DNA of 64,000 nt, from assembly GCF_002803845.1 (NCBI RefSeq), contig NZ_CP024985.1, positions 1,860,001-1,924,000 on the forward strand. Direction: 5' to 3'. Positions within the stretch are counted from its first letter, which is position 1. Every line of letters starts with the position of its first letter. Of this stretch, positions 1 to 12,600 are shown in pieces. The DNA is from Streptomyces lavendulae subsp. lavendulae (GTDB lineage: Bacteria > Actinomycetota > Actinomycetes > Streptomycetales > Streptomycetaceae). A program made the position numbers and the translations under genes. The notes under the pieces were generated by a model, which saw nothing but the letters and a program-made list of their open reading frames with translations, was not told the origin of the DNA and did not search any database.

Positions 1-3000
1 CGGCGCGCGTCCCGCCGTCCGGGTCGAGGACGGAGAGCGCGGATTCGAGCTTCTCCAGTTCCGCGATGCCGGGCGCGGCCGCGGCGCTTCCGTCCTGGAC
101 GATCTCGGCCCGCAGGAAGTCGGCGAGGACGGCCGGGGTCGGGTGGTCGAAGACCAGCGTGGCCGGGAGCTTCAGCCCGGTGGCGGCGTTCAGGCGGTTG
201 CGCAGTTCCAGGGCGATCAGGGAGTCGAAGCCGAGCTCCTTGAACGCGCGGCCCGCGCCCACCTCGTCGGTACCGGCGTGGCCCAGCGCGGTCGCCGCGT
301 GGGTGCGCACCAGTTCCAGTACGGCCAGGGCCTGTTCGGTCTGCGGCATCACCGTCAGCCGTCGGCGCAGCGCCTCGCCCGGAGCCCCGGGCGCGCCCGC
401 GTCCCCGTCGCCGGCGGCCGGGGCCGCCTGCGCGATCCGACGGACCTCGGGCAGGTCGCCGAGGAACGGGCTGGGCCGCACCGCGGTGTAGCCGGGCGCG
501 AACCGCTCCCACTGGATGTCGGCGACGGCCACGGCCGGATCGGCGTGGTCCAGGGCCTGCTGGAGCGCCCGGATCGCGGAGCGCGGCGCCATGGCCGGCA
601 CCCCGCCGCGGTCGAGGCGTTCGCCGATGGCGCCGCCCGCGGCCAGTCCGCTGTCGCCCCAGCGGCCCCAGGCCACGGAGGTGGCGGGCAGGCCGTCGGC
701 GTACCGCTGCTCGGCGAGCGCGTCCAGGTAGGAGTTGGCGGCGGCGTAGTTGCCCTGCCCGGCGTCACCGAGGGTGCCGGCGACTCCGGAGAACAGGACG
801 AACGCCGACAGGTCCAGGTCGCGGGTCAGCTCGTGGAGGGTGAGCGCCGCGTCCGCCTTGGGGGCGAGTACGGTCGCGAACCGCTGCGGCGTCAGCCCGT
901 CGATCACCCCGTCGTCGAGGACGCCGGCGGTGTGCACGACGGCGGTCAGCGGCTGCTCCGCGGGCACGGAGGCCAGCAGCGCGGCGACGGCGTCCCGATC
1001 GGCCATGTCGCAGGCGGAGATCGTGACCCGGGCGCCGAGCACGGCCAGTTCCTCGCGGAGTGTGGCGGCGCCGGGCGCGCCGTCCCCGCGCCGGCTGGTC
1101 AGGATCAGGTGCTCGGCGCCGTTCTCGGCGAGCCAGCGGGCGACGTGGGCGCCGAGGGCGCCCGTACCGCCGGTGACGAGCGTGGTGCCGCGCGGCTTCC
1201 AGGCGGGCGCGAGGGGCGCGTCGGCGAGGGAGGCGTGGACCAGCCGCCGGCCGAACAGGCCGGAGGGGCGCAGCGCCACCTGGTCCTCGGACCCGTCACC
1301 GGCCAGCACCCCGACGAGCCGTTCGAGGGTCCGGTCGTCGGCCTGCGCGGGCAGGTCGAGCAGACCGCCCCAGCGGTCGGGGAACTCCAGGGCGGCGGTG
1401 CGGCCGAAGCCCCACAGGAGTGCCTGTGCCGGGTCCTGGAGCCGCTCGGAGCGGGCCACCGACACGGCGCCGCGGGTGAGGCACCACAGGGGTGCGGACA
1501 CGTGCGCGTCGCCGAGGGCCTGGACGAGCGCGGCGGTATGGAGCAGTCCGGTGTGCTCGCGCAGCGCGGCGCCGTCGCTGTCGGCGAGGGCGAGGAGGGA
1601 GAGGACGCCTTCGGGGGCGGTGTCCTCTCCGGTGGCGGCCTCGATGGCGGCGGTGAGCGCGTCGCGGTGGGCCGCTCCGGCGGCGATCGTGAGCGTGCGG
1701 ACCTCCGCGCCGCGTTCGGCGAGCGTGCGCAGCACGGCGGCGGCCGTGTCACCGGCCGGCCCGGTCAGGGTCTCGGGTACGGCGACCAGCCAGGTCCCCG
1801 AGAGCCGCGTGGGAGCGGCTTCGGCCAGCGCCTTCCAGGTGACGCGGTAGCGCCAGCCGTCGGCGGTGGACTGCTCGCGGCTCTCGCGCCGCCAGGAGGA
1901 CAGGGCGGGGAGCAGGGCGGTCAGCGGTTGACCGTCCTCGATGTGCAGCTCGGCGGTGAGGGCGGCGAGGTCCTCGCGCTCGACGGCGTCCCAGAAGCGG
2001 GCGTCGAGCGCGTTCTCGGCCGACGGCGCCTCGGCGTCGACGGGCGCGGCCTCGGGCCAGAACCGCTGCGACTGGAAGGCGTAGGTGGGCAGGTCCACGC
2101 GTTGCGCGCCCGTTCCGGCGAACACGGCGTCCCAGTCCACCGTCACACCGCGTACGTAGGCCTCGCCCAGGGAGAGCCAGAACCGCTCCAGACCACCTTC
2201 ACCACGCCGCAGGGAACCCAGGACAGCGGCCTCCCGGCCCGCATCCTCGACCGTCTCCTGCAGGCCCACGGTCAGCACCGGATGCGGGCTGGACTCGATG
2301 AACACACCGAACCCCTGATCGAGCAGCGTCCGCGTGGCCCGCTCCAGCTCCACCGTCCGACGCAGATTGCGGAACCAATAACCAGCGTCCAGTTCGGGGC
2401 CTTCGACCCACTCACCGGTGACGGTCGACAGGAACGGAACCCCCGCAGCCCGCGGTGCGATCGGCGCGAGCAGCGTGTCCAGCTCCTCCCGCAGCAGCTC
2501 CACCTGCGCCGAGTGCGAGGCGTAGTCCACCGCGATCCGCTTCGCACGGACCCCGTCCCTCTCGCACGCGGCCAGGAACTCCTCCAGCGCCTGGACCTCA
2601 CCCGAAACCACCACCGACGACGGCCCGTTCACCGCGGCGACGGAGATCCGCTCCTCACCCCACGCCGCGATCCGCTCACGCACCTCCGCAGCGGCCAGCG
2701 GCACCGACACCATGCCACCCAGTCCCGCCAGCACCCGGCCGATCGCCTGCGACCGCAGGGCCACCACACGGGCCGCATCCTCCAACGACAAGATCCCCGC
2801 CACACACGCGGCCGCGATCTCACCCTGCGAATGCCCGATCACCGCACCCGGCCGGACACCCGCCGCGCGCCACACCTCGGCCAGCGACACCATCACCGCG
2901 AACAACGCCGGCTGCACCACATCCACCCGGTCGAGGGAGGGCGCGCCGTCGGCGGCCCGCAGCACATCCACCAACGACCAGTCGGTGAAGGGCTCCAGCG

Positions 3001-6000
3001 CCTTCGCACACTCTTCCACCCGGGTTGCAAACACGGGTGAAGCGTCCAACAGCGCTTCCGCCATTCCCACCCATTGCGACCCCTGTCCGGGGAACACGAA
3101 CGCGGTCTTCCCCCCGATGACCGCCCCCTGGACGAACAGGGGTGCGGTGCCTCCGGCGGCCAGGGTGGCGAGCCCCGCGAGGTGTTCCTCCCGGTTCCCG
3201 CCGATCACCACGGCGCGCCGCTCATGGGCCGTACGGGTGGTGGCCAGCGAGTGGCCGATATCGCTGCTTCGCAGGTCAGGTCGGGTGGCGAGGTGGTTCA
3301 GCAGGCGGTCCGCCTGGGCGTGGAGCGCCTTCTCGGTCTTGGCCGTGAGCGGCCAGGGCAGCGGGGCCCGGTGCGCGGAGCCGTTCTCCTGCGGGGTCGG
3401 GGTGGCGAGTAGGGGGTGGGGTGCCGGCGGTACGGGTGCCCCCTGCGCGCCGGGGTCCTCGAACCCCTGCTCGGCCGGGGCCCGCTCGATGATGACATGG
3501 GCGTTCGTACCGCTGAACCCGAACGAGGAAACACCCGCGCGCCAGGGCCGGTCACCGGTCTCGGGCCAGGCCCGCTGCTCGGTCAGCAGGGCGACCTCGC
3601 CCGCGCTCCAGTCGACGTGCGGGGTCGGCTCGGCGATGTGGATGCTCTGCGGCAGTACGCCGTGCCGCATGGACAGGACGACCTTCATCACGCCGGCGAC
3701 GCCGGCGGCGGCCTGCGCGTGGCCGATGTTGGATTTGATCGAGCCGAGCAGCAGCGGGCGGCCCTCGGGGCGGTCCTGGCCGTAGGTGGCCAGCAGGGCC
3801 TGCGCCTCGATCGGGTCGCCGAGCGTCGTGCCCGTGCCGTGGGCCTCCACGACGTCGACCTCGGCGGGGGTCAGCCGGGCGTTGGCGAGGGCCTGGCGGA
3901 TGACGCGCTGCTGGGAGGGGCCGTTGGGGGCGGTCAGTCCGTTGGAGGCGCCGTCCTGGTTGATGGCCGTACCGCGGATGACGGCGAGGACCGGGTGGCC
4001 GTTGCGCCGCGCGTCCGACAGGCGCTCGACGAGCAGCATGCCGACGCCCTCGGCCGGGCTGAAGCCGTCGGCGTCGGAGGAGAAGGCCTTGCAGCGGCCG
4101 TCGGTGGACAGGCCGCGCTGGCGGCTGAACTCGATGAAGGTGCCGGGCGTGGACATGACTGTCACCCCGCCGGCCAGGGCCAGGGAGCACTCCCCCGACC
4201 GCAGCGCCTGCACCGCGAGGTGGAGGGCGACGAGGGAGGCCGAGCAGGCGGTGTCGACGGTGACCGCCGGGCCCTCCAGGCCGAAGGTGTAGGAGAGCCG
4301 GCCCGAGACGACGCTGCCCGCGCTGCCGGTGGCCAGGTGCCCTTCGAGGCCCTCGGTGGCGGCGCCCCTCACCAGGTGGGAGTAGTCGGAGCCGTTGGTG
4401 CCGACGAACACGCCGGACTGGCTGCCGCGCAGGGTCTCCGGATCGATCCCGGCCCGCTCGAACGTCTCCCAGGAGGTCTCCAGCAGGAGCCGCTGCTGCG
4501 GGTCCATGGCGAGGGCCTCGCGCGGGGAGATGCCGAAGAACGCCGGGTCGAAGGAGGCCGCGTCGGCGAGGAAGCCGCCCTCGCGGGTGTAGGAGGTGCC
4601 GTGGGCGTCGGGGTCGGGGTTGTAGAGCGCCTCGACGTCCCAACCCCGGTCGGCGGGGAACTGGGAGAGCGCGTCGCCTCCGCCGGCCAGCAGCTGCCAG
4701 AGCTCCTCGGGGCTGCGCACCCCGCCGGGGAAGCGGCAGCTCATCGCGACGAGGGCGATCGGCTCGGCGTCGCCCCCGGGGGCGATGCCGGCGGGGGTCG
4801 GCGCGGGCGTGGTGCCGCCCGCCGCGCCCTGACCGGCGAGTTCGGTCCGCAGGTGGCGGGCGAGCACGGTGGGGGTCGGATAGTCGAAGACGAGGGTGGG
4901 CGGCAGCTTGAGGCCGGCGGCGGCGTTGAGCCGGTTGCGCAGCTCGACGGAGGTGAGGGAGTCGAAGCCGAGCTCCTTGAATGCCCGGCCGGCCTCCACC
5001 GCGTCGGGGCCGGCGTAGCCGAGGACGGCGGCGACGGCGGTGCGGACCAGGTCCAGCAGCAGCCGTTCCTGTTCGGCCTCGGGCTGACCGGCGAGCTGCC
5101 GGACGAGGACGGCCGCGCCGCCGGTGTCCTCGGCGGTGTCGCCGCGGCCGCTCTCCAGGGCCTGGCGCGCCTCGGGCAGGTCGTGCAGCAGCGGGCGGGC
5201 GCGACCGGCGGTGAAGGCGAGGACGAAGCGCTTCCACTCCATGTCCGCGACGGTCAGGGTGGTCTCGTCGCGGTCGAGGGCGTGCCGCAGGGCGCTGACG
5301 GCGCGTTCGGGGTCCATCTCGATGACGCCGTGGCGGCGCATCCGGTCCCCCACGGCGCCTTCGGCCATGCCCCCGTCGCCCCAGGGTCCCCAGGCGAGGG
5401 AGGTGGCGGGCAGGCCCTCGGCGCGCCGGTACTCGGCGAACGCGTCGAGGAAGGCATTGCCCGGCGCGTAGTTGCCCTGGCCGGGGGCACCGAAGGTGGC
5501 GGCGAAGGAGGAGAAGAGGACGAACGCCGACAGGTCCAGCTCGCGGGTCAGCTCGTGCAGGTGCAGGGTCGCGTCGACCTTGACCCGCAGGACCCGCTCG
5601 ATCTGCTCGGGGGTGAGCGTCTCGATGACGCCGTCGTCGAGGACGGCGGCGGTGTGGACGACGGCGGTCAGGGGCCGGTCGGCCGGGACGGCGGCGATCA
5701 GCGCGGCGAGCGCCTCGCGGTCGCTGACGTCACAGGCGGCCAGGGTGACCCCGGCTCCGAGCGCGGTCAGCTCCTCACGCAGCTCGGCCGCGCCCGGCGC
5801 AGCCTCCCCGCGCCGGCTGGTCAGCACCAGGTGCTCGGCACCGTTCGCAGCGAGCCAGCGCGCCACGTGCGCACCGAGGGCACCCGTACCACCGGTCACC
5901 AGCGTGGTCCCGGCCGGACGCCACTCCCGCACCGCCGCGGTCTCGGACAGCCGCGCCCGCACCAGACGACGCACGAACAGCCCCGAGGACCGCACAGCGA

Positions 6001-9000
6001 CCTGATCCTCGGCCCCATCCCCGGCCAGCACCCCCACCAGCCGCTCCAGCACACGGGCATCGACCTCGGCCGGCAGGTCGACCAGACCGCCCCACCGCTC
6101 GCCGTGTTCCAGGGCCGTCACCCGACCGAGGCCCCAGACCGGGGCCTGTGCGGGATCGGTCCGCCGGTCGGAACGGGCCACGGAGACGGCCGCCCGGGTG
6201 ACGCACCACAGCGGGGCGGTCACCTCGGCGTCACCGAGGGCCTGGACGAGGGACAGGGTGGCGATCACTCCGGCGGGCGCGGCCGCGCCGATCGGCTCCG
6301 CGTCGCTCCCGACGGGGGTCAGCAGCGAGAGCACGCCCGCCACGGCCGGACCGTCGGCGAGCGCCTCCCGGATCAGTCCGGCCAGCTCGGCCCGGGCGTC
6401 GTGGGTGCCGGGGACGGCGATCTGCCGGACGTCGGCGCCGTGTTCGGCGAGGGCGTGCAGGACGGCGGCGGCCTGCTCCGCGTCGGCCGGCGCCTGCGGG
6501 ACCGCGACCAGCCAGGTTCCGTCGAGGCGGGTGGCGGCGGGCTCGGGAGCGGGCTTCCAGGTGATCCGGTAGCGCCAGCCGTCGACCGTGGAGCGCTCCT
6601 GGCTCTGGCGCCGCCAGGAGGACAGCGCGGGCAGGAGGGCGGCGAGCGACTCGTCCGCGTCGATGTCCAGCTCCGCCGTGAGGGCGGCGACATCGTGGCG
6701 CTCGACGGCCTCCCAGAAGCGGGCGTCGACCGCGTCGACGGGGTGCGCGGCGGTGTCGGTGTCCTCGGCGGTGCCGCTCTCCAACCAGAAGTGATCCTGC
6801 TGGAAGGCGTAGGTGGGCAGGTCCACGCGTTGCGCGCCCGTTCCGGCGAACACAGCGTCCCAGTCCACCGTCACACCGCGTACGTAGGCCTCGCCCAGGG
6901 AGAGCCAGAACCGCTCCAGACCCCCTTCACCACGCCGCAGGGACCCCAGGACAGCGGCCTCCCGGCCCGCATCCTCAACCGTCTCCTGCAGACCGACCGT
7001 CAGCACCGGATGCGGGCTGGACTCGATGAACACACCGAAACCCTGATCCAGCAGCGTCCGCGTGGCCCGCTCCAGCTCCACCGTCCGACGCAGATTACGG
7101 AACCAGTACCCACCGTCCAGCTCCGGGCCTTCGACCCACTCACCGGTGACGGTCGACAGGAACGGAACCCCCGCAGCCCGCGGCGCGATCGGCGCGAGCA
7201 GCGTGCCGAGTTCCTCCCGCAGCAGCTCCACCTGCGCCGAGTGCGAGGCGTAATCCACCGCGATCCGCTTCGCACGGACCCCGTCCCTCTCGCACGCGGC
7301 CAGGAACTCCTCCAGCGCCTGGACCTCACCCGAAACCACGACCGACGACGGGCCGTTCACCGCGGCGACCGAGATCCGCTCCTCACCCCACGCCGCGATC
7401 CGCTCACGCACCTCCGCAGCGGCCAGCGGCACCGACACCATGCCACCCAGCCCCGCCAGCACCCGGCCGATCGCCTGCGACCGCAGGGCCACCACACGCG
7501 CCGCATCCTCCAACGACAAGATCCCCGCCACACACGCCGCAGCGATCTCACCCTGCGAATGCCCGATCACCGCACCCGGCCGGACACCCGCCGCACCCCA
7601 CACCTCGGCCAGCGACACCATCACCGCGAACAACGCCGGCTGCACCACATCCACCCGGTCAAGGGAGGGCGCGCCGTCGGCGGCCCGCAGCACATCCACC
7701 AACGACCAGTCGGTGAAGGCTCCAGCGCCTTCGCACACTCCCCGATCCGCGCCGCGAACACCGGCGAGGACTCCAACAGCCCAGCCGCCATCCCCAACCA
7801 CTGCGAACCCTGACCCGGGAACACGAACACCGTCTTCCCGCCCACCACCGAACCCGACACCACACCGGCCGCCAGCCCACCCGAAGCCACCGCCCGCACA
7901 CCCGCCACGTGATCCCCGAGCACCACCGCACGATGCTCCAAACCCGCACGCGACGACGCCAACGACCACCCCACATCCACCGGATCCACACCCACCAGAC
8001 CCGGCAGACCCGCCAACCGCTCCGCCTGCGCCCGCAACGCCGCCGCACTCTTACCCGACAGCACCCACGGCACCACCGGCATACCCGACCGCGCCCCACC
8101 CTCCGAGGCCTCAGCCGGCTCCGGCGCCTGCTCCACGATCACATGCGCGTTCGTCCCGCTGAACCCGAACGACGACACACCCGCACGACGCGGACGGTCG
8201 GTCTCCGGCCAGTCGCGGGTCTCGCCGATGAGGGAGACGGCGCCCGCCTCCCAGTCGACGTGCGGGGTGGGCTCGTCCAGGTGGAGCGTCTTCGGTACGA
8301 CGCCGTGGCGCATCGCCTCGACCATCTTGATGATGCTCGCGACGCCCGCGGCGGCCTGCGTGTGGCCGATGTTGGACTTGATCGAGCCGAGCAGCAGCGG
8401 CCGGTCGGCCGGCCGGTCCTGGCCGTAGGTGGCCAGGACGGCCTGGGCCTCGATCGGGTCGCCCAGGGTGGTGCCGGTGCCGTGCGCCTCGACCACGTCC
8501 ACGTCGGCGGCCGCCAGCCGGGCGTTGGTGAGGGCCTGGTGGATCACGCGCTGCTGCGAGGGGCCGTTCGGGGCGGTCAGGCCGTTGCTCGCGCCGTCCT
8601 GGTTGATGGCGCTGCCGCGGATCACGGCCAGGACGGGGTGTCCGTTGCGCTGCGCGTCGGACAGGCGCTCCACGAGGAGCATGCCGACGCCCTCGCCCCA
8701 GCCGGTGCCGTCGGCGGCGGCCGCGAAGGGCTTGCAGCGGCCGTCGGAGGCCAGGCCGCGCTGGCGGCTGAACTCGGTGAAGGTGGCCGGGGTCGCCATG
8801 ACGGTGACACCTCCGGCCAGGGCCATGGTGCACTCCCCCGCCCGCAGGGCCTGCACGGCGAGGTGCAGGGTGACCAGGGAGGACGAGCAGGCGGTGTCGA
8901 CGGTGACCGCCGGGCCCTCCAGCCCGAAGGTGTAGGCCACGCGGCCCGAGGCGATGCTCCCGGAGCTGCCCGTGCCGAGGAAGCCCTCGACGCCCTCGGG

Positions 9001-9504
9001 TACGGAGTCCAGGCGGGCGGTGTAGTCGTGGTACATCACGCCGGCGAAGACGGCCGTCCGGCTGCCGCGCAGGGACGTCGGGTCGATCCCCGCCCGCTCG
9101 AAGGCCTCCCACGAGGTCTCCAGCAGCAGCCGCTGCTGCGGGTCCATCGCCATCGCCTCGCGCGGCGAGATCCCGAAGGGCGCGGGGTCGAAGCGGGCGG
9201 CGTCGTAGAGGAAGCCGCCCTCGCTGACGTAGCTGGATCCGGCGCTGTCGGGGTCGGCGTCGTAGAGCGTCTCCACGTCCCAGCCGCGGTCCGCCGGGAA
9301 GCCCGAGACGGCGTCACGGCCGTCGGCGACGAGCCGCCACAGGTCGTCGGGGGTGCGGACACCGCCCGGATAGCGGCAGCTCATCGCGACGATCGCGATG
9401 GGCTCCTGGTTCTGTTCCTCGACCTCGCGCAACCGCCTGCGGGCCTGGCGCAGATCGGCGGTCGCCCGCTTGAGGTAGTCGCGAAGCTTGTCCTCGTTCA
9501 CCAT
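1..9504 (-). CDS. P5: two-module PKS, (KS-AT(methylmalonyl)-KR-ACP)x2, frameshifted in the first AT and cut by the window at its C-terminus
   Basis: Predicted to add two methylmalonyl units with ketoreduction. I choose ATG 9504, which has GGAG nine bases upstream and gives [12 protein letters not shown], over ATG 9519, which lacks a Shine-Dalgarno sequence. Module 1 covers about 9410-4850 and module 2 about 4780-130. The visible end ([17 protein letters not shown]) is the start of a C-terminal docking segment, so the gene ends just outside the window and another PKS subunit should follow. Both ATs have GHSQGE and YASH. A one-base deletion at 7718-7719 (GG for GGG) breaks AT1: the first frame stops at 7621, and the rest is open in another frame to the window edge. 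Module 1 KR has an intact Tyr (5468-5470). Module 2 KR has Gly at the catalytic Ser position (785-787). The same deletion occurs in P2. Confidence 0.93.
130..4780 (-). other. P5 module 2: KS-AT(methylmalonyl)-KR(Ser to Gly)-ACP
   Basis: KS has TACSAS and an NGSDY loop. The AT is intact, with GHSQGE and YASH and the GGG (2990-2992) that the other two copies lack. KR has HTAGVLDDG and NYAAAN but FSGVAG, so Gly replaces the catalytic Ser (codon 785-787). ACP has LGFDSL. It predicts an alpha-methyl unit; ketone versus hydroxyl depends on whether the Gly variant is active. Confidence 0.88.
1970..3013. repeat. About 1-kb repeat C (P5 module 2 AT), intact copy
   Basis: Nearly identical to 44164-45206 (offset 42194 up to the deletion) and, over its AT part, to 6801-7734. 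It carries GGG at 2990-2992 where the other two copies have GG, and so keeps the AT frame open. Confidence 0.88.
5379..6111. repeat. 733-bp KR repeat shared with P2 (42866-43598)
   Basis: The KR of P5 module 1 matches the KR of P2 at a constant offset of 37487, with a few divergent patches. One patch covers the catalytic Tyr codon: TAC at 5468-5470 here, CAG at 42955-42957 in P2. Confidence 0.85.
6801..8211. repeat. 1.4-kb intergenic-quality repeat A (P5 module 1 KS end and AT)
   Basis: Nearly identical, with no net length difference, to 44267-45677 (offset 37466). It spans the C-terminal end of KS, the KS-AT linker and the whole methylmalonyl AT. Only scattered single-base differences are seen, such as a/g at 6853 and 8087. 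It contains the GG deletion at 7718. Confidence 0.9.
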
Positions 9505-9513
9505 GTGCGTGGG

Positions 9514-9517
9514 CTCC
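9514..9517 (-). promoter_or_regulatory. Ribosome-binding site fixing the P5 start
   Basis: GGAG on the minus strand, 9 bases before ATG 9504. The upstream in-frame ATG at 9519 overlaps it and has only pyrimidine-rich sequence before it. Confidence 0.6.
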
Positions 9518-9562
9518 ATGCCAGAGAGGCGGTCGTACGGGTCTATCCGTGGTGGTCAGGGG

Positions 9563-9603
9563 CGCCGGGGCGGGGCGGGGGAAGCCCCCGCCCCGCCCCG
9601 GCG
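9563..9603 (-). terminator. 19-bp perfect GC hairpin just after P4
   Basis: Arms 9563-9581 and 9585-9603 are perfect reverse complements composed almost only of G and C, with a 3-base loop. It begins 17 bases downstream of the P4 stop, in the gap before P5. It would be an extremely stable RNA stem, and read-through would be needed for P4-P5 co-transcription. Confidence 0.75.
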
Positions 9604-9620
9604 GTCTCACGGCGCGTCGC

Positions 9621-12600
9621 TCAGGAGGCGCCGAGTTCGTCGTCGAGCAGGTCGAACAGCTCGTCGTCGGTGGCCGTGTCGAGGTCGTCGTCGCCGTCCT
9701 CGTCGGCCGCGGTGCGGCCGGTGTCCTGGCCCGCGCCCCACTTGGCCATGAGGGCCTGGAGGCGCATCGTGATCCGCGAGCGGGTGACGCTGTCCGCGTC
9801 CGCCGCCTCCGCCGCGCCCAACGCGGCTTCCAGCCGGTCGAGTTCGCCGAAGACGGTGGGTCCGTCCGCGTCGAGGGAGAGGGCGGAGCGCAGGTATCCG
9901 GCGAGCTGCTCGGGGGTCGGGTGGTCGAAGATGAGCGTGGCCGGAAGGCGCAGGCCGGTGGCGGCGCCGAGCCGGTTGCGCAGCTCGACCGCCGTCAGCG
10001 AGTCGAAGCCAAGCTCCTTGAACGCACTGGCCGGCGCGATGGCGGCCGCGCCGCTGTGGCCCAGGACCTGGGCGACGTGGGTGCAGACCGTATCGAGCAG
10101 GACCCGGTCCCGTTCGGCGGGCGGCAGTTGGGCCAGCCGCTCGGCCGTCGAGCCGGGGGCGTCCGCAGCCGCCCCGCCGTTCGCCCTGCGGCGTACGGGG
10201 GCGCGGAGCAGGCCGCGCAGCAGTGGTGCGACGTGGTCGCCGGCCTGAGCCTGGAGCGCCGCCAGGTCGATCCGGGCGGGCACGAGCAGGCTGGTGCCCG
10301 CCGGGTCACCGGTTTCGGGCCGGGCCGTCGGCGTCCGCAGCGCGGCGTCGAAGAGGGCCAGTCCGTCGGCGGGCGACAGGGCGTTCATGCTGCCGCGGCC
10401 CAGGCGCTGCCGGTCCTGGTCGTCCAGGGTGGAGGCCATGCCGGCCTCGTCGTCCCACAGGCCCCAGGCGAGCGAGAGGCCCGCCAGGCCATGGGCCCGG
10501 CGGTGCTGGGCGAGGGCGTCGAGGAAGGTGTTGCCGGCCGCGTAGTTGGCCTGTCCGGCGTTGCCGAACACGCCGGCCGCCGAGGAGAACAGGACGAACG
10601 CGGCCAGGTCGAGGTGCCGGGTCAGTTCGTGCAGGTTCCAGGCCGCGGTGGCCTTGGGCCGCAGCACCGTCGCGATCCGCTCGGGGGTGAGCGAGGTGAC
10701 GGTGCCGTCGTCGAGCACACCGGCGGTGTGCACGACGGCCGTCAGCGGGTGCTCGTGCGGTACGGAGTCCAGCAGCGCGGCCAGCGCCTCCCGGTCGGCG
10801 ACGTCGCAGGCCGCCCAGGTGACCTGGGCGCCCGCCCCGGTGAGCGCGTCGGCGAGTTCGCCGGCTCCGGCCGCCGCGGCGCCGCGCCGGCTGGTGAGCA
10901 GCAGGTGCCGCACCCCGTGCTCGGCGACGAGGTGCCGGGCGAGCAGGCCGCCGAGGGTGCCGGTGGCTCCGGTGATCAGGACCGTGCCCTCGGGGTCCGG
11001 CAGGGCGGGCAGGCCGTCCGCCGGGGCGGTGAGGGCGGCGCGGGCCAGCCGGGGTACGCGTACGGCCCCTTCGCGCAGGGCGATTTGGGTCTCGTCGGTG
11101 GCGAGGGCGGCCGGCAGGGCCTCGTGGGAGGCGTCCTGGCCGTCGAGGTCGACCAGGACGAACCGGTCGGGGTGCTCGGCTTGTGCCGAGCGCACCAGGC
11201 CCCACACCGCTGCGTGCGCGAGGTCGGTCACGTCCTCGCCGGAGTCCGTGGAGACGGCGCCCCGGGTGACGACCGCGAGCCGGGATCCGGCGAACCGCTC
11301 GTCCGCCAGCCAGCCCTGTACGAGGGCCAGCGCGTGCCCGGTCGCGGTGTGCGCGGCGGTCGCCGCGGGCGGGGCGGCGAGGTCGGGGGCCAGGGAGACG
11401 AGGACCGTCTCCGGCACGGGCTCACCCAGGGCCCCGGCCAGGTCGAAGGCTTCGCCGAGGGCGTCCAGTTCGGGGTGGGTCGCCCCGGCCGGGTCCTCCA
11501 GCAGCCCGGCCCGTTCCAGCCCGGCGCCCGCCTTCAGCGGATCGGCGCCCAGCAGTGCCCACGGCCCGCCGGAGCGCACCGGGGTGTCGGGCAGTGCCAG
11601 GGCGGTCCAGTCGATCCGGAAGAGCGCGTCGCGCACGGGGCCCGCGCCGGGCCCGCCGGCGGCGGTGAAGCCGTCGGCGGCCAGGGGGCGCAGGACGAGC
11701 GAGTCGACGGTCAGGACGGGCTGTCCGGCGCCGTCCCACAGGGTCAGTGCCACCGCGTCCCGGCCGGCCGGTGCCATCCGTACGCGCAGGGCGGCGGCCC
11801 CGGCGGCGTGCAGTCGTACGCCGTCCCACGAGAAGGGCAGTCGCGCGCCCGCCGGGCCGTCGGGGAAGAACTCCCCGAGTCCGACGGCGTGCAGGGCGGC
11901 GTCGAGCAGCGCCGGGTGCAGCCCGTAGGGGGCCGCCTCCGCGAGGCGGTCCTCGGCGAGGGCCACTTCGGCGAACACCTCGTCGGCGAGCCGGTAGGCC
12001 CGGCGCAGGTTGCGGAAGGCGGGCCCGTAGCCGAGGCCGATGGAGTCGAAGCCGGGGTAGAGCTCGTCCACGGCACACTCGACGGAGCCGGCCGGGGGCC
12101 ACTGCTCCAGGGTTTCCGCGTCGGCGTCCTGGGACCCGGGGGCCAGGACGCCGTCGGCGTGCCGGGTCCACGGCCCGTCGGGGGCGCTGTCCTCGGGGCG
12201 CGAGTACACCTGGAAGGCCCGGCGGCCGGTCGGGTCCGGCTCGGCCACGGCGAGCCGCAGCTGCGTCCCGCCCGACTCGGGCAGCACCAGGGGTGCTTCG
12301 AGCGTGAGGTCGTCCAGGCTGCCGCAGCCCGCGTGGTCGCCGGCCCGGACGGCCAGTTCCACCAGCGCGGCGCCCGGCACCAGGACGGCTCCTGCGACGC
12401 GGTGGTCGGCCAGCCAGGGGTGGGTGCGCAGCGAGAGCCGCCCGGTGAAGAGGAACCCGTCCGAGTCGGGCAGGTCGACCGCGGCCCCGAGGAGGGGGTG
12501 GGCGGTCGCGCCGAGTCCGGCGGAGGTGACGTCGCCCGCGAGGGCGTGGACGGGGGCCTCCAGCCAGTACCGCTGCCGCTGGAAGGCGTAGGTCGGCAGG

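Larger units (their letters stand above)
4850..9410 (-). other. P5 module 1: KS-AT(methylmalonyl, frameshifted)-KR-ACP
   Basis: The KS loop is GVMYHDY, the type expected for a KS that accepts an enoyl chain, which supports P4 as its upstream partner. AT has YASH and is broken by the deletion at 7718-7719. KR has [15 protein letters not shown] and NYAPGN with the catalytic Tyr intact, unlike its close relative in P2. It predicts an alpha-methyl beta-hydroxyl unit if the AT is expressed. Confidence 0.88.

Noticed and set aside
1..9504. P5 as the first extension protein of the synthase, by analogy with the two-propionate NysB-type subunit
   Set aside because: Its KS loop matches alkene-accepting KSs and its basic N-terminal docking segment matches the P3/P4 tails, so placement after P4 is better supported. 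The analogy remains possible.
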